From positions 2,976,001 to 3,040,000 of the forward strand of contig NZ_CP011412.1 of the NCBI RefSeq assembly GCF_001007875.1: a stretch of 64,000 nt of DNA, in the 5' to 3' direction. The stretch is from Sedimenticola thiotaurini (GTDB taxonomy: Bacteria; Pseudomonadota; Gammaproteobacteria; Chromatiales; Chromatiaceae). This document shows positions 35,920-45,111 of this stretch, one piece after another. Both the position numbers and the translations under genes were made by a program. How positions within the stretch are numbered: position 1 is the stretch's first letter; the number at the start of each line of letters is the position of its first letter. The notes beneath the pieces were generated by a model. It worked only from the letters and a program-made list of their open reading frames with translations. It was not told the DNA's origin and ran no database searches.

Positions 35920-37935
35920 ATGGCAAAACTGAAACAGACCCGGACCGGGAAGCGTAAGGCCCTGCCGCCCCAACTGACGTCAGGGCTTGGCCAGGCACAA
36001 CAGTTGATCCAGGCCGGGCAGGGCGCACAGGCACGCCTGTTACTGGAGCGGTTAGTGGTTCAGTTCCCTTCCAGTGGTGACGCCCATTACCTGCTCGGCG
36101 TGGTCTATGGTCAGGGCGGGGAGCGGGAGAAGGGTGTGCAGGTGTTGCGCCGGGCGTTGGAGCTGGATCGGCGCAACCCGGTATTCCTGCTTACGCTGGG
36201 TAATCTGCTCAACTCACTGCGCAGCTTTGACGAGGCTCGTGAGGTCTTCCGAAAGGCGATACGTCTACAGCCGAATTTTCCCCAGGCACATAACGGGCTG
36301 GGTATGACCTTCAGTGCCCAGAAACGCCATCAGGAGGCGCTGGCGTGTTATCGCAAGGCGATGGGCCAGGCCCCTGACTTTGTCGATGCCCGGGGCAACT
36401 ACGCAGCGGCTTGTATTGAGATCGGAGAGAATGATGAAGCGGTACAGATCCTGGAGCCGGTCTGCCGCCAGCATCCCGATTATCTGTCCGGCTGGAAGAA
36501 CCTGGGTGTCGCCTATGTCAATTGTAATCGGATGGATGAAGGGATTGATGCCTTCCAGCAGGCCTTGCGGTTGGCCCCGCAAAACCTGGACCTGCTGCAA
36601 AACCTGGCTGTGGTGGCGTTGGCTCATCAGAGAAATGAGCTGGCAAAACAGACCCTGGATACCCTGCTCAGCCTGGATGGGGAAAATCCCGATGTGCGGA
36701 TTCTGCTTGGTGACTACTGTGTGCAGAGAAATGACCTGGAAGAGGCTGTAGGGCACTATCAGGCAGCCGCTGGGGCCGGTTATGAGCAGACCTTGGCGCT
36801 GCTGAAGATCGGTTCAGCCCAGTCCCGCCTGGGCCGCTTTGATGATGCCACCCGGAGTTACCGTCAGGCCCTGGAACTCGACCCGGGACTTTCCCAGGCC
36901 CTGCTCGCCATGGTGCGTATCAATCGTCGAGAGACACCAACGGAGGTCATTGAGCGTCTGGAGGCGATGATTGATTCTGATGGCCTTTCCGATGAGCTGC
37001 AACTCGCACTCTATTTCGCCCTTGGAAAAGTGTGCGATGATGCCGGTCTGTACGATCGCGCTTTCGGACACTATGCCCGGGGTAACCGGCTTAAGGGCTG
37101 CCGCTATGAATCCGATCTCCAGGAGCAGAAGACCCAGGCACTCATGGACGCCTTCACCCCTGCCCTGTTTGAAACGGTCGCCGATATCGCCAGTGATAGC
37201 GAACGCCCCCTCTTCGTACTCGGAATGCCCCGTTCAGGAACTACCCTTACTGAGCAGATTCTGGCCAGCCATCCAGCGGTCCACGGCGGAGGGGAGCAGC
37301 TCTATTTCGGTACTCTGGAGGGGCGGCTGAAGGAAGCGTGTGGCGGGGAGCGACCCTATCCAGCTGCGATTGCGGAGCATCTTTCAGTTCTGTTTCCAGC
37401 GGAGATAGCGCGTTACCTGGCCTATCTCGACAGTCTGGACAGGGATGCTCTGCGGATAGTGGATAAGATGCCATCCAACTTTCTCTCCCTGGGACTGATC
37501 GGGCTGCTGTTTCCCAGGGCGAAGATCGTACATTGCATGCGTAATCCGATTGACACCTGCCTCTCCATCTACTTCCAGAACTTCAAGGGAGAGCATCTCT
37601 ATGCCTACGACCAGCAGGCCCTGGGACACTATTATCGCCAGTATCTTCGCCTGATGGCCCATTGGCGCCGGGTGTTACCCAATCCGATCCTGGATCTGCG
37701 GTATGAGGAGATGGTCGCTGACCAGGAGGGCACCACTCGCGGGCTGATCGAGTTTGCCGGGCTGGAATGGGATGATCGTTGTCTGGCGTTCCAGAACACC
37801 GAGCGGGCAATCCAGACCGCCAGTATCTGGCAGGCGCGCCAGCCGATCTACACCACATCGGTGGCCCGTTGGCGGCACTATGAAGCACATCTTCAGCCGC
37901 TGATCCAGGCTCTGGGGGATGTCGTAGAAGTGTGA
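35920..37935 (+). CDS. TPR repeat sulfotransferase
   Basis: The 671-residue protein has about ten tetratricopeptide repeats (residues 20-370, e.g. AHYLLGVVYGQGGEREKGVQ, AHNGLGMTFSAQKRHQEA) followed by a sulfotransferase domain. The PAPS 5'-phosphosulfate loop is LGMPRSGTTLTEQIL near residue 430, and CMRNPIDTCLSIY holds the 3'-phosphate Arg/Ser region. It presumably sulfates a peptide or glycan held by the repeats; acceptor unknown. ATG 35920; no signal peptide. Confidence 0.9.
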   Translation: MAKLKQTRTGKRKALPPQLTSGLGQAQQLIQAGQGAQARLLLERLVVQFPSSGDAHYLLGVVYGQGGEREKGVQVLRRALELDRRNPVFLLTLGNLLNSLRSFDEAREVFRKAIRLQPNFPQAHNGLGMTFSAQKRHQEALACYRKAMGQAPDFVDARGNYAAACIEIGENDEAVQILEPVCRQHPDYLSGWKNLGVAYVNCNRMDEGIDAFQQALRLAPQNLDLLQNLAVVALAHQRNELAKQTLDTLLSLDGENPDVRILLGDYCVQRNDLEEAVGHYQAAAGAGYEQTLALLKIGSAQSRLGRFDDATRSYRQALELDPGLSQALLAMVRINRRETPTEVIERLEAMIDSDGLSDELQLALYFALGKVCDDAGLYDRAFGHYARGNRLKGCRYESDLQEQKTQALMDAFTPALFETVADIASDSERPLFVLGMPRSGTTLTEQILASHPAVHGGGEQLYFGTLEGRLKEACGGERPYPAAIAEHLSVLFPAEIARYLAYLDSLDRDALRIVDKMPSNFLSLGLIGLLFPRAKIVHCMRNPIDTCLSIYFQNFKGEHLYAYDQQALGHYYRQYLRLMAHWRRVLPNPILDLRYEEMVADQEGTTRGLIEFAGLEWDDRCLAFQNTERAIQTASIWQARQPIYTTSVARWRHYEAHLQPLIQALGDVVEV

Positions 37936-38012
37936 GGTCGCGACCGGTTTTTTTGCCCGCCGTGGCTGACTAGTTGTCCCGGTGTGGCGACAGCTCCCGG
38001 AGTTTCGTCGTC

Positions 38013-38066
38013 TGTGCCCACGCGGCGTCTGCAACTGTGTGGGCACAAAAAGCGTGCCACCCTATG
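38013..38066. repeat. REP-like repeat, copy C
   Basis: TGTGCCCACGCGG and GTGGGCACAAAAAGCGTGCC plus ACCCTATGG match the 3' two thirds of copies B and D. It lies in a convergent gap. Confidence 0.65.
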
Positions 38067-38119
38067 GTTTCTACGGCAGTGAAGTCGTGAGTGGGCATTT
38101 GTCGGTCTGGCGTGATGGG

Positions 38120-38779
38120 TTAATTGTCCCGCTGCCGGGACAGCTGCCGGAGTCTCTCCCGGGCTTCGTCCGGTACATCTGCCCTCTCTTCCAGCAGGCG
38201 CTTACCGGTCTCGATCAGTGCGGTGAGTTGCTCCTGGTCGAACAGTGAGCAGGCCGCCTGCAATTCATCCGCCGAAGCGGAGAGCAGGCTTGGCAATAGT
38301 TCGTGCTCTTCAATGACTGATTCCGGGTCCAGCAGATCGGCCACCAGCGGATAGGCCAGCAGGGCGTAGTGGGCGGTGCGGGCGGCCTCCTCGTCGGCCA
38401 GTTCCTGCAGTGCGACCGCATCGTTGCCTGCGCCGCGCCTGACCGCCTGCATCACCACTGCCACCAGCTTTTCCACTCCCTGCTGGATTTCCCGCTGATT
38501 GTCCACCATGCGGGCGGCCTGTTCGTAGGTCTGGTCCAGCCGCTCTTTGATGGAGAGGATCTGGGTGCTCTCGGCGTTGTCCGGCAGGCGGGTTGCCTCA
38601 TGCACCAGGGCACGAAATGCGCTGATAAACTCCACCAGCTCTTCGTGGTCCAGTCGCTGCGCCTCCTCCAGTTGGGCGGGCGTGATCTGGCGTTGCTCCG
38701 CCGGAAAGAGTGGATTGTCCTGTTTGCGCAGCAGGTGGCGCTCCCGTTTTCCGGGAAATGTGCTGAATCGAAGTGGCAT
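38120..38779 (-). CDS. Conserved alpha-helical protein of unknown function
   Basis: I do not recognise this 219-residue protein. It is rich in Glu, Gln, Arg and Leu, predicted to be all-helical, with no signal peptide, Cys pair or membrane segment. A central AVALQELADEEAARTAHYA segment and a Leu-heptad-like C-terminus suggest a coiled bundle. It starts six bases after the AI-2E permease stop, so it is the last gene of a three-gene unit and may work with that membrane protein. Confidence 0.7.
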   Translation of the reverse strand: MPLRFSTFPGKRERHLLRKQDNPLFPAEQRQITPAQLEEAQRLDHEELVEFISAFRALVHEATRLPDNAESTQILSIKERLDQTYEQAARMVDNQREIQQGVEKLVAVVMQAVRRGAGNDAVALQELADEEAARTAHYALLAYPLVADLLDPESVIEEHELLPSLLSASADELQAACSLFDQEQLTALIETGKRLLEERADVPDEARERLRQLSRQRDN

Positions 38780-38785
38780 GGATTA

Positions 38786-39889
38786 CTACTCGTCGCTCTC
38801 GTGTTTATGGGGTAGCCGCCAGCGTAGCAGACTGCCGGGTTTGTTTTGCTCCGGTTCATCATCAACTTCCGGGCCGAGCAGGATGGCCAGCCAGCGGGTA
38901 CTGTCGTTACTGTCCAGGGCGATCTTGATGGTCATGGTCAGGGGGACCGACAGGAACATTCCCACCGTGCCCAGCACCCAGCCCCAGAACACCAGGGAGA
39001 GAAACACCACCAGGCTGGAGAGACCCAGGCCCTTGCCCATGAAGCGCGGCTCGATCACATTGCCCACCAGGTTGTTGGCCAGCAGATAGCCCAGTGCCGC
39101 CCAGGCGGTGCCGCCCGGTCCCAGCTGTACCAGTGCCAGCAGCAGGGCCGGAATGGCGGCGATGATGGAGCCGATGTTGGGTACGAAATTGAGAAAGAAG
39201 GCGATCACACCCCACAGCACCGGGTAATCCACCCCTACCACCAGCAGCCAGAGATAGATGATAGCGCCGGTCAGCAGGCTGGTGCCGGTCTTGATCACCA
39301 TGTAGCGCTTGATGTTGTCGATAAACTGGTCGAAGTGGGGAAACGATTGCTCCGGGTTGGCCAGGATGCGGCGCAGTTTGGCCGGGAAGCTGGAGGCCTC
39401 CAACAGGATAAACACCACCGTCAGCAGAATCAGGAAGGTGTTGGTGAGGAGTCCGCCCAGGCTGCTCAGTCCCTGGGCCGCCATGGACATCGCCTTGGCC
39501 GGGTCGAGCAGCTTGGAAAAGATCTGTTCCGGTACCGGCACGCCCATACCGGAGAGCCACTGCAGGCCCTCGCCGGTGAGGGTCTTGAGCTTGGCCTGGT
39601 AGGTGGGCAGCTGGGAGGAGAAATCGTCCACCGCGTTGCCCACCAGCACCCCCAGCAGCAACCCGATAGAGGCGATGGCCAGGATCACCAGTATGATGGC
39701 GATCACCGAGGGCACCCGGTAGGCGCGCAGGAAGAACAGAGCCGGGGCGGAGATGATGGCGATGAAGCCGGAGAGCAGAAACGGCACCAGCACACCCTGG
39801 GCTTCGCGCATGCCGGCCACCACGATGACAAAAGCCGCCGTGGTCAGCAGGAAGCGTCCTCCGTCAGCTGATCGGCTCGCCTCGGTCAT
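38786..39889 (-). CDS. AI-2E family transporter (PerM-type)
   Basis: This 367-residue inner-membrane protein belongs to the AI-2E/PerM family. It has paired N-terminal helices, a long amphipathic middle (about 100-190), and a C-terminal bundle with VIAFFLNFVPNIGSIIAAIPALL and the family motif region VGNVIEPRFMGKGLGL. Members export varied small molecules or Na+; the family name does not prove AI-2 transport. ATG 39889 overlaps the lipoprotein stop (TGATG). Confidence 0.9.
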   Translation of the reverse strand: MTEASRSADGGRFLLTTAAFVIVVAGMREAQGVLVPFLLSGFIAIISAPALFFLRAYRVPSVIAIILVILAIASIGLLLGVLVGNAVDDFSSQLPTYQAKLKTLTGEGLQWLSGMGVPVPEQIFSKLLDPAKAMSMAAQGLSSLGGLLTNTFLILLTVVFILLEASSFPAKLRRILANPEQSFPHFDQFIDNIKRYMVIKTGTSLLTGAIIYLWLLVVGVDYPVLWGVIAFFLNFVPNIGSIIAAIPALLLALVQLGPGGTAWAALGYLLANNLVGNVIEPRFMGKGLGLSSLVVFLSLVFWGWVLGTVGMFLSVPLTMTIKIALDSNDSTRWLAILLGPEVDDEPEQNKPGSLLRWRLPHKHESDE

Positions 39890-40305
39890 CAACGGTACTC
39901 GGGAATCGGGTTGATGCGGAACCAGGTTTTGGCCTCCGGATCGTACTCCCACAGTTGTCGGTCATGCAGGGTTTTTTCCACCTGCCGATCATCAAAGATG
40001 TAGCCAATCACTGCAGTCTGGGTCGCCTGGTTCTCCGCCACCAGGTCAGGCGGCCGGATCACCTTGTATTCAGTGACACTCACATTGCTCAGGTTTTGGG
40101 GCAGCGGGGTTTTGGCGGCAATATCCTTGCGCAGGAAGTTGTAGGCCTGTCCCGGATAACCCCAACGCAGGGTCGATTGATAGGCTTTCAGCCGGTTCTG
40201 TAGCGACTCCTCTTTTTTGTCCTGCATCAGGTTCATGGTTTTGCAACCGCTGAGCAGAATGAGGGTTGCCACTAGGGCGGCGACTCTCAGGACGGTTCGG
40301 GTCAT
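39889..40305 (-). CDS. Predicted lipoprotein of unknown function
   Basis: The 138-residue protein has a lipoprotein signal: a basic start, a hydrophobic stretch and the lipobox LLSGC with Cys21. The mature part carries no domain I can name; it reads as a mixed alpha/beta fold (SVTEYKVIRPPDLVAENQAT, AVIGYIFDDRQVEKTLHDR). First gene of the lipoprotein / AI-2E permease / helical protein unit; it may be a periplasmic partner of the permease. Confidence 0.78.
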   Translation of the reverse strand: MTRTVLRVAALVATLILLSGCKTMNLMQDKKEESLQNRLKAYQSTLRWGYPGQAYNFLRKDIAAKTPLPQNLSNVSVTEYKVIRPPDLVAENQATQTAVIGYIFDDRQVEKTLHDRQLWEYDPEAKTWFRINPIPEYR

Positions 40306-40492
40306 AATTCGCTCCTTGTCTGAAGCCGGCAGTGTAACCCGGATCAGTAAAAAATTGTACGCAGTGGGTCTTGGAAAACAGCTTTGCCCGTCGGTTTGCT
40401 GTAACCGTCCAAATTGGCCGGTGAGTGGCGTGGCAAAGACAAACGGCGGGTAAAGAGGGTATTATGCACGGCTTGCCAGGGAGTTAAATTCG

Positions 40493-41692
40493 ATGTCAGA
40501 AACGGTGGAACAGGAGCCTCTGGTCGAGGTTCAGGTAGGTAGCAGTCAGATCACGTTGCTGGGGACTGCCCACGTTTCCCGGGCCAGTGCCGATAAGGTT
40601 CGGGAGTTGTTGGAAAGCGGTGACTACGATGCGGTGGCGGTGGAACTCTGCCCCAGCCGCTATCAGGCCATACTGGATCCGGACGCCCTCTCCCGTATGG
40701 ATCTGTTCAAAGTGATTCGGGAGGGCAAGGTGAGCATGGTGGCGGCCAATCTGGCCCTGGGCGCCTATCAGCAGCGGCTCGCCGAGCAGTTTGAAATCGA
40801 ACCTGGCGCGGAACAGCTGGCCGCCATCCACCATGCCCAGGAACATCACAAGCCGGTACTGCTGATCGACCGGGAAATCGGTGTCACCCTGAAGCGGGTG
40901 CTGCACAACGTACCCTGGTGGAAACGCTTTGGCCTGTTTGCCGGCCTGCTGGGTAGCCTGGTGTCCCGCGACGAAGTGAGCGAAGCGGATATTGAGGGAT
41001 TGAAGGAGGGCGATGTGCTGGAGCACACCTTCGCCGAGTTCGCTGAGGATCGCAAAGATCTGTTTACCCCGTTGATTGATGAGCGGGATCGCTACATGGC
41101 GGCACGCCTGATCCAGGAGGTACAGGTGGGGTCGCCGGAACGGGTGCTGGCGGTGGTGGGTGCCGGACACCTGAAGGGTATTCGCCAGTATCTGGCAGCG
41201 GGCATGGATCGACCGGCCCGGGAGATCGAAAAGCTGGATCATCTGCCCACCCCCAGCCGCTGGCCGAAGCTGATCCCCTGGTTGATCGTGGCCCTGGTGG
41301 TGACCGGGTTCGTGATCGGTTTTCTGCGCAGTCCGGCGTTGGGCTGGCAACTGGTGGCTGACTGGGTGTTGATCAATGGAGCACTGTCGGCCCTGGGGGC
41401 GCTGCTTGCGGCTGCCCATCCACTGACGATTGTGACCGCCTTTGTGGCGGCGCCGATCACCTCGCTCAATCCCACGGTCGGGGCCGGCATGGTGACCGCT
41501 GCGGTGGAGATTTTCCTGCGCAAGCCGGAGGTGGGGGATTTCTCCCGCCTCAAGCACGATACCACCCGGATACGGGGTTGGTGGCGTAACCGGGTTTCCC
41601 GCACCCTGCTGGTATTCCTGTTCAGTACCCTGGGCTCGGCGGCCGGTACCTACCTGGCCGGTTTCCGGATCTTTGATCGTCTGACCGGGTGA
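40493..41692 (+). CDS. TraB/PrgY family membrane protein
   Basis: The 399-residue protein has a TraB/PrgY/GumN-type domain (residues 10-250) with GTAHVSRAS, VAVELCPSRY and VVGAGHLKGI, and a C-terminal membrane region of about four helices (260-390). The motifs resemble the Tiki/EreA-like metal-dependent hydrolase fold, which suggests a proteolytic or signal-inhibiting role as in PrgY, but activity is inference. ATG 40493 lies near AGGGAG. It converges on the RND pump. Confidence 0.85.
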   Translation: MSETVEQEPLVEVQVGSSQITLLGTAHVSRASADKVRELLESGDYDAVAVELCPSRYQAILDPDALSRMDLFKVIREGKVSMVAANLALGAYQQRLAEQFEIEPGAEQLAAIHHAQEHHKPVLLIDREIGVTLKRVLHNVPWWKRFGLFAGLLGSLVSRDEVSEADIEGLKEGDVLEHTFAEFAEDRKDLFTPLIDERDRYMAARLIQEVQVGSPERVLAVVGAGHLKGIRQYLAAGMDRPAREIEKLDHLPTPSRWPKLIPWLIVALVVTGFVIGFLRSPALGWQLVADWVLINGALSALGALLAAAHPLTIVTAFVAAPITSLNPTVGAGMVTAAVEIFLRKPEVGDFSRLKHDTTRIRGWWRNRVSRTLLVFLFSTLGSAAGTYLAGFRIFDRLTG

Positions 41693-41740
41693 TGAATGGC
41701 ACTGTGACCGTTTGGCCAGGGGGGGCTTTTTACAGGTTTG

Positions 41741-41815
41741 TTGGGTGGGCGCGTCATCTCTGCCCCCGTTGTCATCTGAATCCGCGTGGGCACACAAAGC
41801 GTGCTCACCCTGCGG
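41741..41815. repeat. REP-like repeat, copy D
   Basis: TTGGGTGGGCGCG and GCGTGCTCACCCTGCGG are the outer arms; GATTCAGATGACA (on the minus strand) is the shared middle. It sits in the convergent gap between the TraB gene and the RND pump. Confidence 0.65.
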
Positions 41816-41883
41816 CATTTCCATAACACCGCCGGGGCGCGCTGCGTACCCCGGCGGGCCGGTTCTGGCTACCCGATCCGGCA

Positions 41884-44800
41884 TCACTCCGGCGTCGAGA
41901 TGATCCTGTCGATGCGCTTCTCCATCGCCGCATAATAGACCACCGGTATCACCACCAGGGTGAGCAGGGTGGAGACAAACAGGCCGAAGATCAGGGAGAC
42001 CGCCAGACCGCTGAAGATCGGATCATCCAGGATGAAGAAGGCGCCGGCCATCGCCGCCAGTGCGGTCAGGATGATCGGCTTGGCCCGCACCACCGCCGAC
42101 AGCACCACCGCCTCGGCCAGTGGCATACCCTTGCGCACCTCCTGGTTGACGAAATCCACCAGCAGAATGGAGTTGCGCACGATGATACCGGCCAGGGCTA
42201 TCATGCCGATCATGGAGGTGGCGGTGAACTGCCGGTCCAATACCGCATGGCCCGGCAGGATGCCGATCAGGGTCAGCGGGATTGGAGCCATGATCACCAA
42301 TGGCACCAGGTAGGAGCGGAACTGTGCCACCACCAGCAGATAGATCAGCAGCAGGCCGACCGAGTAGGCGATGCCCATGTCGCGGAATGTCTCGTAAGTG
42401 ATCTGCCACTCGCCGTCCCACTTCAGGCTGTACTCGTAGGGGTCGTCCGGCTGGCTCAGGAACCACTGTGCCAGGCCGTCGGACTGGTTTAGCTGCTCGG
42501 AAATGGCGAACAGGCCATACAACGGGCTGTCTGTTTCACCCGCCACGTCGGCGGTCACGTAGACAACCGGGAGCAGATCCTTGTGGTAGATGGAGTGGGC
42601 GCGCTGGCTCGGTAGCGGCGTGACAATCTCCGACAGGGGGATCTGCCTGCCGTCCGCCCCCGGCAGTCGCAAGGTCAGCAGCTGGATCGGATCGGTTTTG
42701 TCTCCGGGGCTGTATTCAACCCGGATCGGCACCGCGTACTTGAGATTTTCCCCATGCAGGTAACTGACATCCTCACCGGTCAGCAGCATGCCCAGGGTGC
42801 GGGTGATCTCCGACTGGGCGATGCCGAGCCGGGCCGCCTTGGCCCGATCCACCTGCAGGATGATCTTTTCCGACGGGAACTCCACCGAGTCATCCACGTC
42901 CACGATATCCGCCGTATCGGCAAACAGCTCCCGCAACGCCTTGGCCTGCTGAATCTGCCCCTTGTAGTCGATACCGTAGACTTCCGCCACCAGCGGGGAG
43001 AGAACCGGCGGGCCGGGAGGCAGTTCGACGATCTTGGCGTTGCCATCAAACTGCCGGGCGATCTCCTGCAGCGGGGCGCGTACTGCCAGGGCCACGTCGT
43101 GGCTCTGGCGATCCCGCAACTTCTTGTCCACCAGATTTACCTGGATATCCCCCAGGTGTGCCCCTTCACGCAGGTAGTACTGGCGCACCAGGCCGTTGAA
43201 ACTGATGGGGGCGGAGGTGCCGGCATAGACCTGGTAATTGGCGACTTCCGGCACCGTGCTCAGGTAGCGTCCCATGTTGTCCAGCACCTGGGCGGTGCGC
43301 TCCAGACTGCTGCCCTCAGGCATGTCCAGCATCACCTGGAACTCGGATTTATTATCGAACGGCAGCATCTTCAGCACCACCGATTGGGTGGCTACCAGGG
43401 CAAACGAGCCGGCAATCAGGATCAGTACCGAGAGCAACAGCAGCCAGCGCATGGCCCGGCCCCGTCTGCCGATCAGAAACGGCGGCATGATCCGTTGAAA
43501 GACCCGCTGGGCGAGTGGACTGATCGCGCTGTCGTGCGACCCTTCATCGCCCTGTTCGTTTGCCATGTGGCCGAGGGCCTTGCGGGTCAGCCAGGGGGTA
43601 AATACAAAGGCCACCACCAGTGATATCAGCATACCCATGCTGGCGTTGATGGGGATTGGACTCATGTAGGGGCCCATCAGTCCGGTCACAAAGGCCATCG
43701 GCAACAGTGCCGCGATCACGGTAAAGGTCGCCAGGATGGTGGGGCCGCCCACTTCGTCCACGGCCGCCGGAATCGCCTGCAGCAGGCTGCGGCCACCCAT
43801 GGTCAGGTGGCGATGGATGTTCTCCACCACCACAATGGCATCATCCACCAGGATACCGATGGAGAAAATCAGCGCAAACAGTGAGACCCGGTTGAGGGTG
43901 AAGCCCCAGGCCCAGGAGGCGAACAGGGTGATGGCCAGGGTGACCACGACTGCGGAACCGACGATGAATGCTTCACGCCAGCCCAGGGCAAACATCACCA
44001 GCAGTACCACCGATGCGGTGGCGAAGATGAGCTTGCTGATCAGCAGTTTGGCCTTGGTGTCGGCGGTCTCACCGTAGTTACGGGTAACGGTGGCCTGCAC
44101 GTCACTGGGGATGAATGTGCCCTTCAGCTGGTTAAAACGCTGGATCACCGCATCGCTGATATCCACTGCATTGGTGCCTGGCTTTTTGGCCACCGCAATG
44201 GTAACTGCCGGGGTGGTGCCACCGGATATCTGCTGATCCGCTGCGGTGCCGGGACCGGTGCCTGTCCAGACATATTGATCCGGCTGATCCGGTCCCTGGC
44301 GGATCTCCGCCACGTCGCGCAGAAATACCGGTCTGCCGGCGTGGGTGGTAACCACCAGGTTGCCGATCTCTTCGTTGTTGGTGAGGAAGCTGCCGGCCTG
44401 TACCAGCACCTCCCGGTTATCCCGGGTGATGTTCAGGTCATCCCGGACACTGTTGCCGGCCTGCAGGCTCTGGCGTAGCTGGTTGAGGTTGATCTGGTAG
44501 CCGGCCAGTGCCTCCGGGTTGAGGCGCACGCTGACTATCCGGGTGGGGGCGCCGATGGTGTAGATATCCCGGGTGCCGGTTACCCGTTTCAGCTCCGATT
44601 CAATGGCGTGTGCCACCTGGCCCAGCTCATAGGCGCCGGTGGTGGGGTTGTCGGAGCGCAGCGTCAGGGTGACAATCGGCACATCGTCAATGCCCATTGG
44701 CTTGATGATCGGTTGCCCTACCCCCAGATTTTCCGGCAGCCAGTCCTGGTTGGAGAATATCTTGTTATAGAGCCGCACGATGGCATCGGTGCGTTCGACG

Positions 44801-45111
44801 CCCACCTTGTACTGGACCGTAATAATCGCCATGCCCGGTCGGGAGATGGAGTAGACGTGCTTGATCTCCTCGATTTCAGACAGCACCTGTTCTGCCGGTG
44901 TGGCGACCAGGTTTTCCGTTTCGATGGCGCTGGCGCCGGGGAACGGAATAAAGATGTCGGCAAAGGTGACATTGATCTGGGGCTCTTCCTCGCGCGGTGT
45001 CACCAGGATGGCGAACACACCCAGCAACAGACCCACCAGGGCCAGCAGCGGGGTGATTTCGGTGGAGAGAAAACGTTCGGCGATACGGCCCGAAATACCC
45101 AGCTTACTCAT
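41884..45111 (-). CDS. RND-family efflux transporter, inner-membrane pump
   Basis: The 1075-residue pump has the RND plan: helix 1, a periplasmic loop, helices 2-6, a second loop and helices 8-12. TM4 carries the proton-relay acidic pair in SIGILVDDAIVVVENIH. The N-terminus (TPREEEPQINVTFADI) resembles a hydrophobe/amphiphile-type RND subgroup rather than CzcA. The ATG overlaps the adaptor stop by eight bases. No outer-membrane factor gene is nearby, so it must borrow one. Substrate unknown. Confidence 0.92.
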   Translation of the reverse strand: MSKLGISGRIAERFLSTEITPLLALVGLLLGVFAILVTPREEEPQINVTFADIFIPFPGASAIETENLVATPAEQVLSEIEEIKHVYSISRPGMAIITVQYKVGVERTDAIVRLYNKIFSNQDWLPENLGVGQPIIKPMGIDDVPIVTLTLRSDNPTTGAYELGQVAHAIESELKRVTGTRDIYTIGAPTRIVSVRLNPEALAGYQINLNQLRQSLQAGNSVRDDLNITRDNREVLVQAGSFLTNNEEIGNLVVTTHAGRPVFLRDVAEIRQGPDQPDQYVWTGTGPGTAADQQISGGTTPAVTIAVAKKPGTNAVDISDAVIQRFNQLKGTFIPSDVQATVTRNYGETADTKAKLLISKLIFATASVVLLVMFALGWREAFIVGSAVVVTLAITLFASWAWGFTLNRVSLFALIFSIGILVDDAIVVVENIHRHLTMGGRSLLQAIPAAVDEVGGPTILATFTVIAALLPMAFVTGLMGPYMSPIPINASMGMLISLVVAFVFTPWLTRKALGHMANEQGDEGSHDSAISPLAQRVFQRIMPPFLIGRRGRAMRWLLLLSVLILIAGSFALVATQSVVLKMLPFDNKSEFQVMLDMPEGSSLERTAQVLDNMGRYLSTVPEVANYQVYAGTSAPISFNGLVRQYYLREGAHLGDIQVNLVDKKLRDRQSHDVALAVRAPLQEIARQFDGNAKIVELPPGPPVLSPLVAEVYGIDYKGQIQQAKALRELFADTADIVDVDDSVEFPSEKIILQVDRAKAARLGIAQSEITRTLGMLLTGEDVSYLHGENLKYAVPIRVEYSPGDKTDPIQLLTLRLPGADGRQIPLSEIVTPLPSQRAHSIYHKDLLPVVYVTADVAGETDSPLYGLFAISEQLNQSDGLAQWFLSQPDDPYEYSLKWDGEWQITYETFRDMGIAYSVGLLLIYLLVVAQFRSYLVPLVIMAPIPLTLIGILPGHAVLDRQFTATSMIGMIALAGIIVRNSILLVDFVNQEVRKGMPLAEAVVLSAVVRAKPIILTALAAMAGAFFILDDPIFSGLAVSLIFGLFVSTLLTLVVIPVVYYAAMEKRIDRIISTPE

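Noticed and set aside
40496-41887. 463-codon frame antisense to the TraB-family gene
   Set aside because: Shadow frame of low-complexity composition.
42023-42466. Antisense-frame ORFs inside the RND pump
   Set aside because: Overlap the conserved C-terminal membrane half of the pump.
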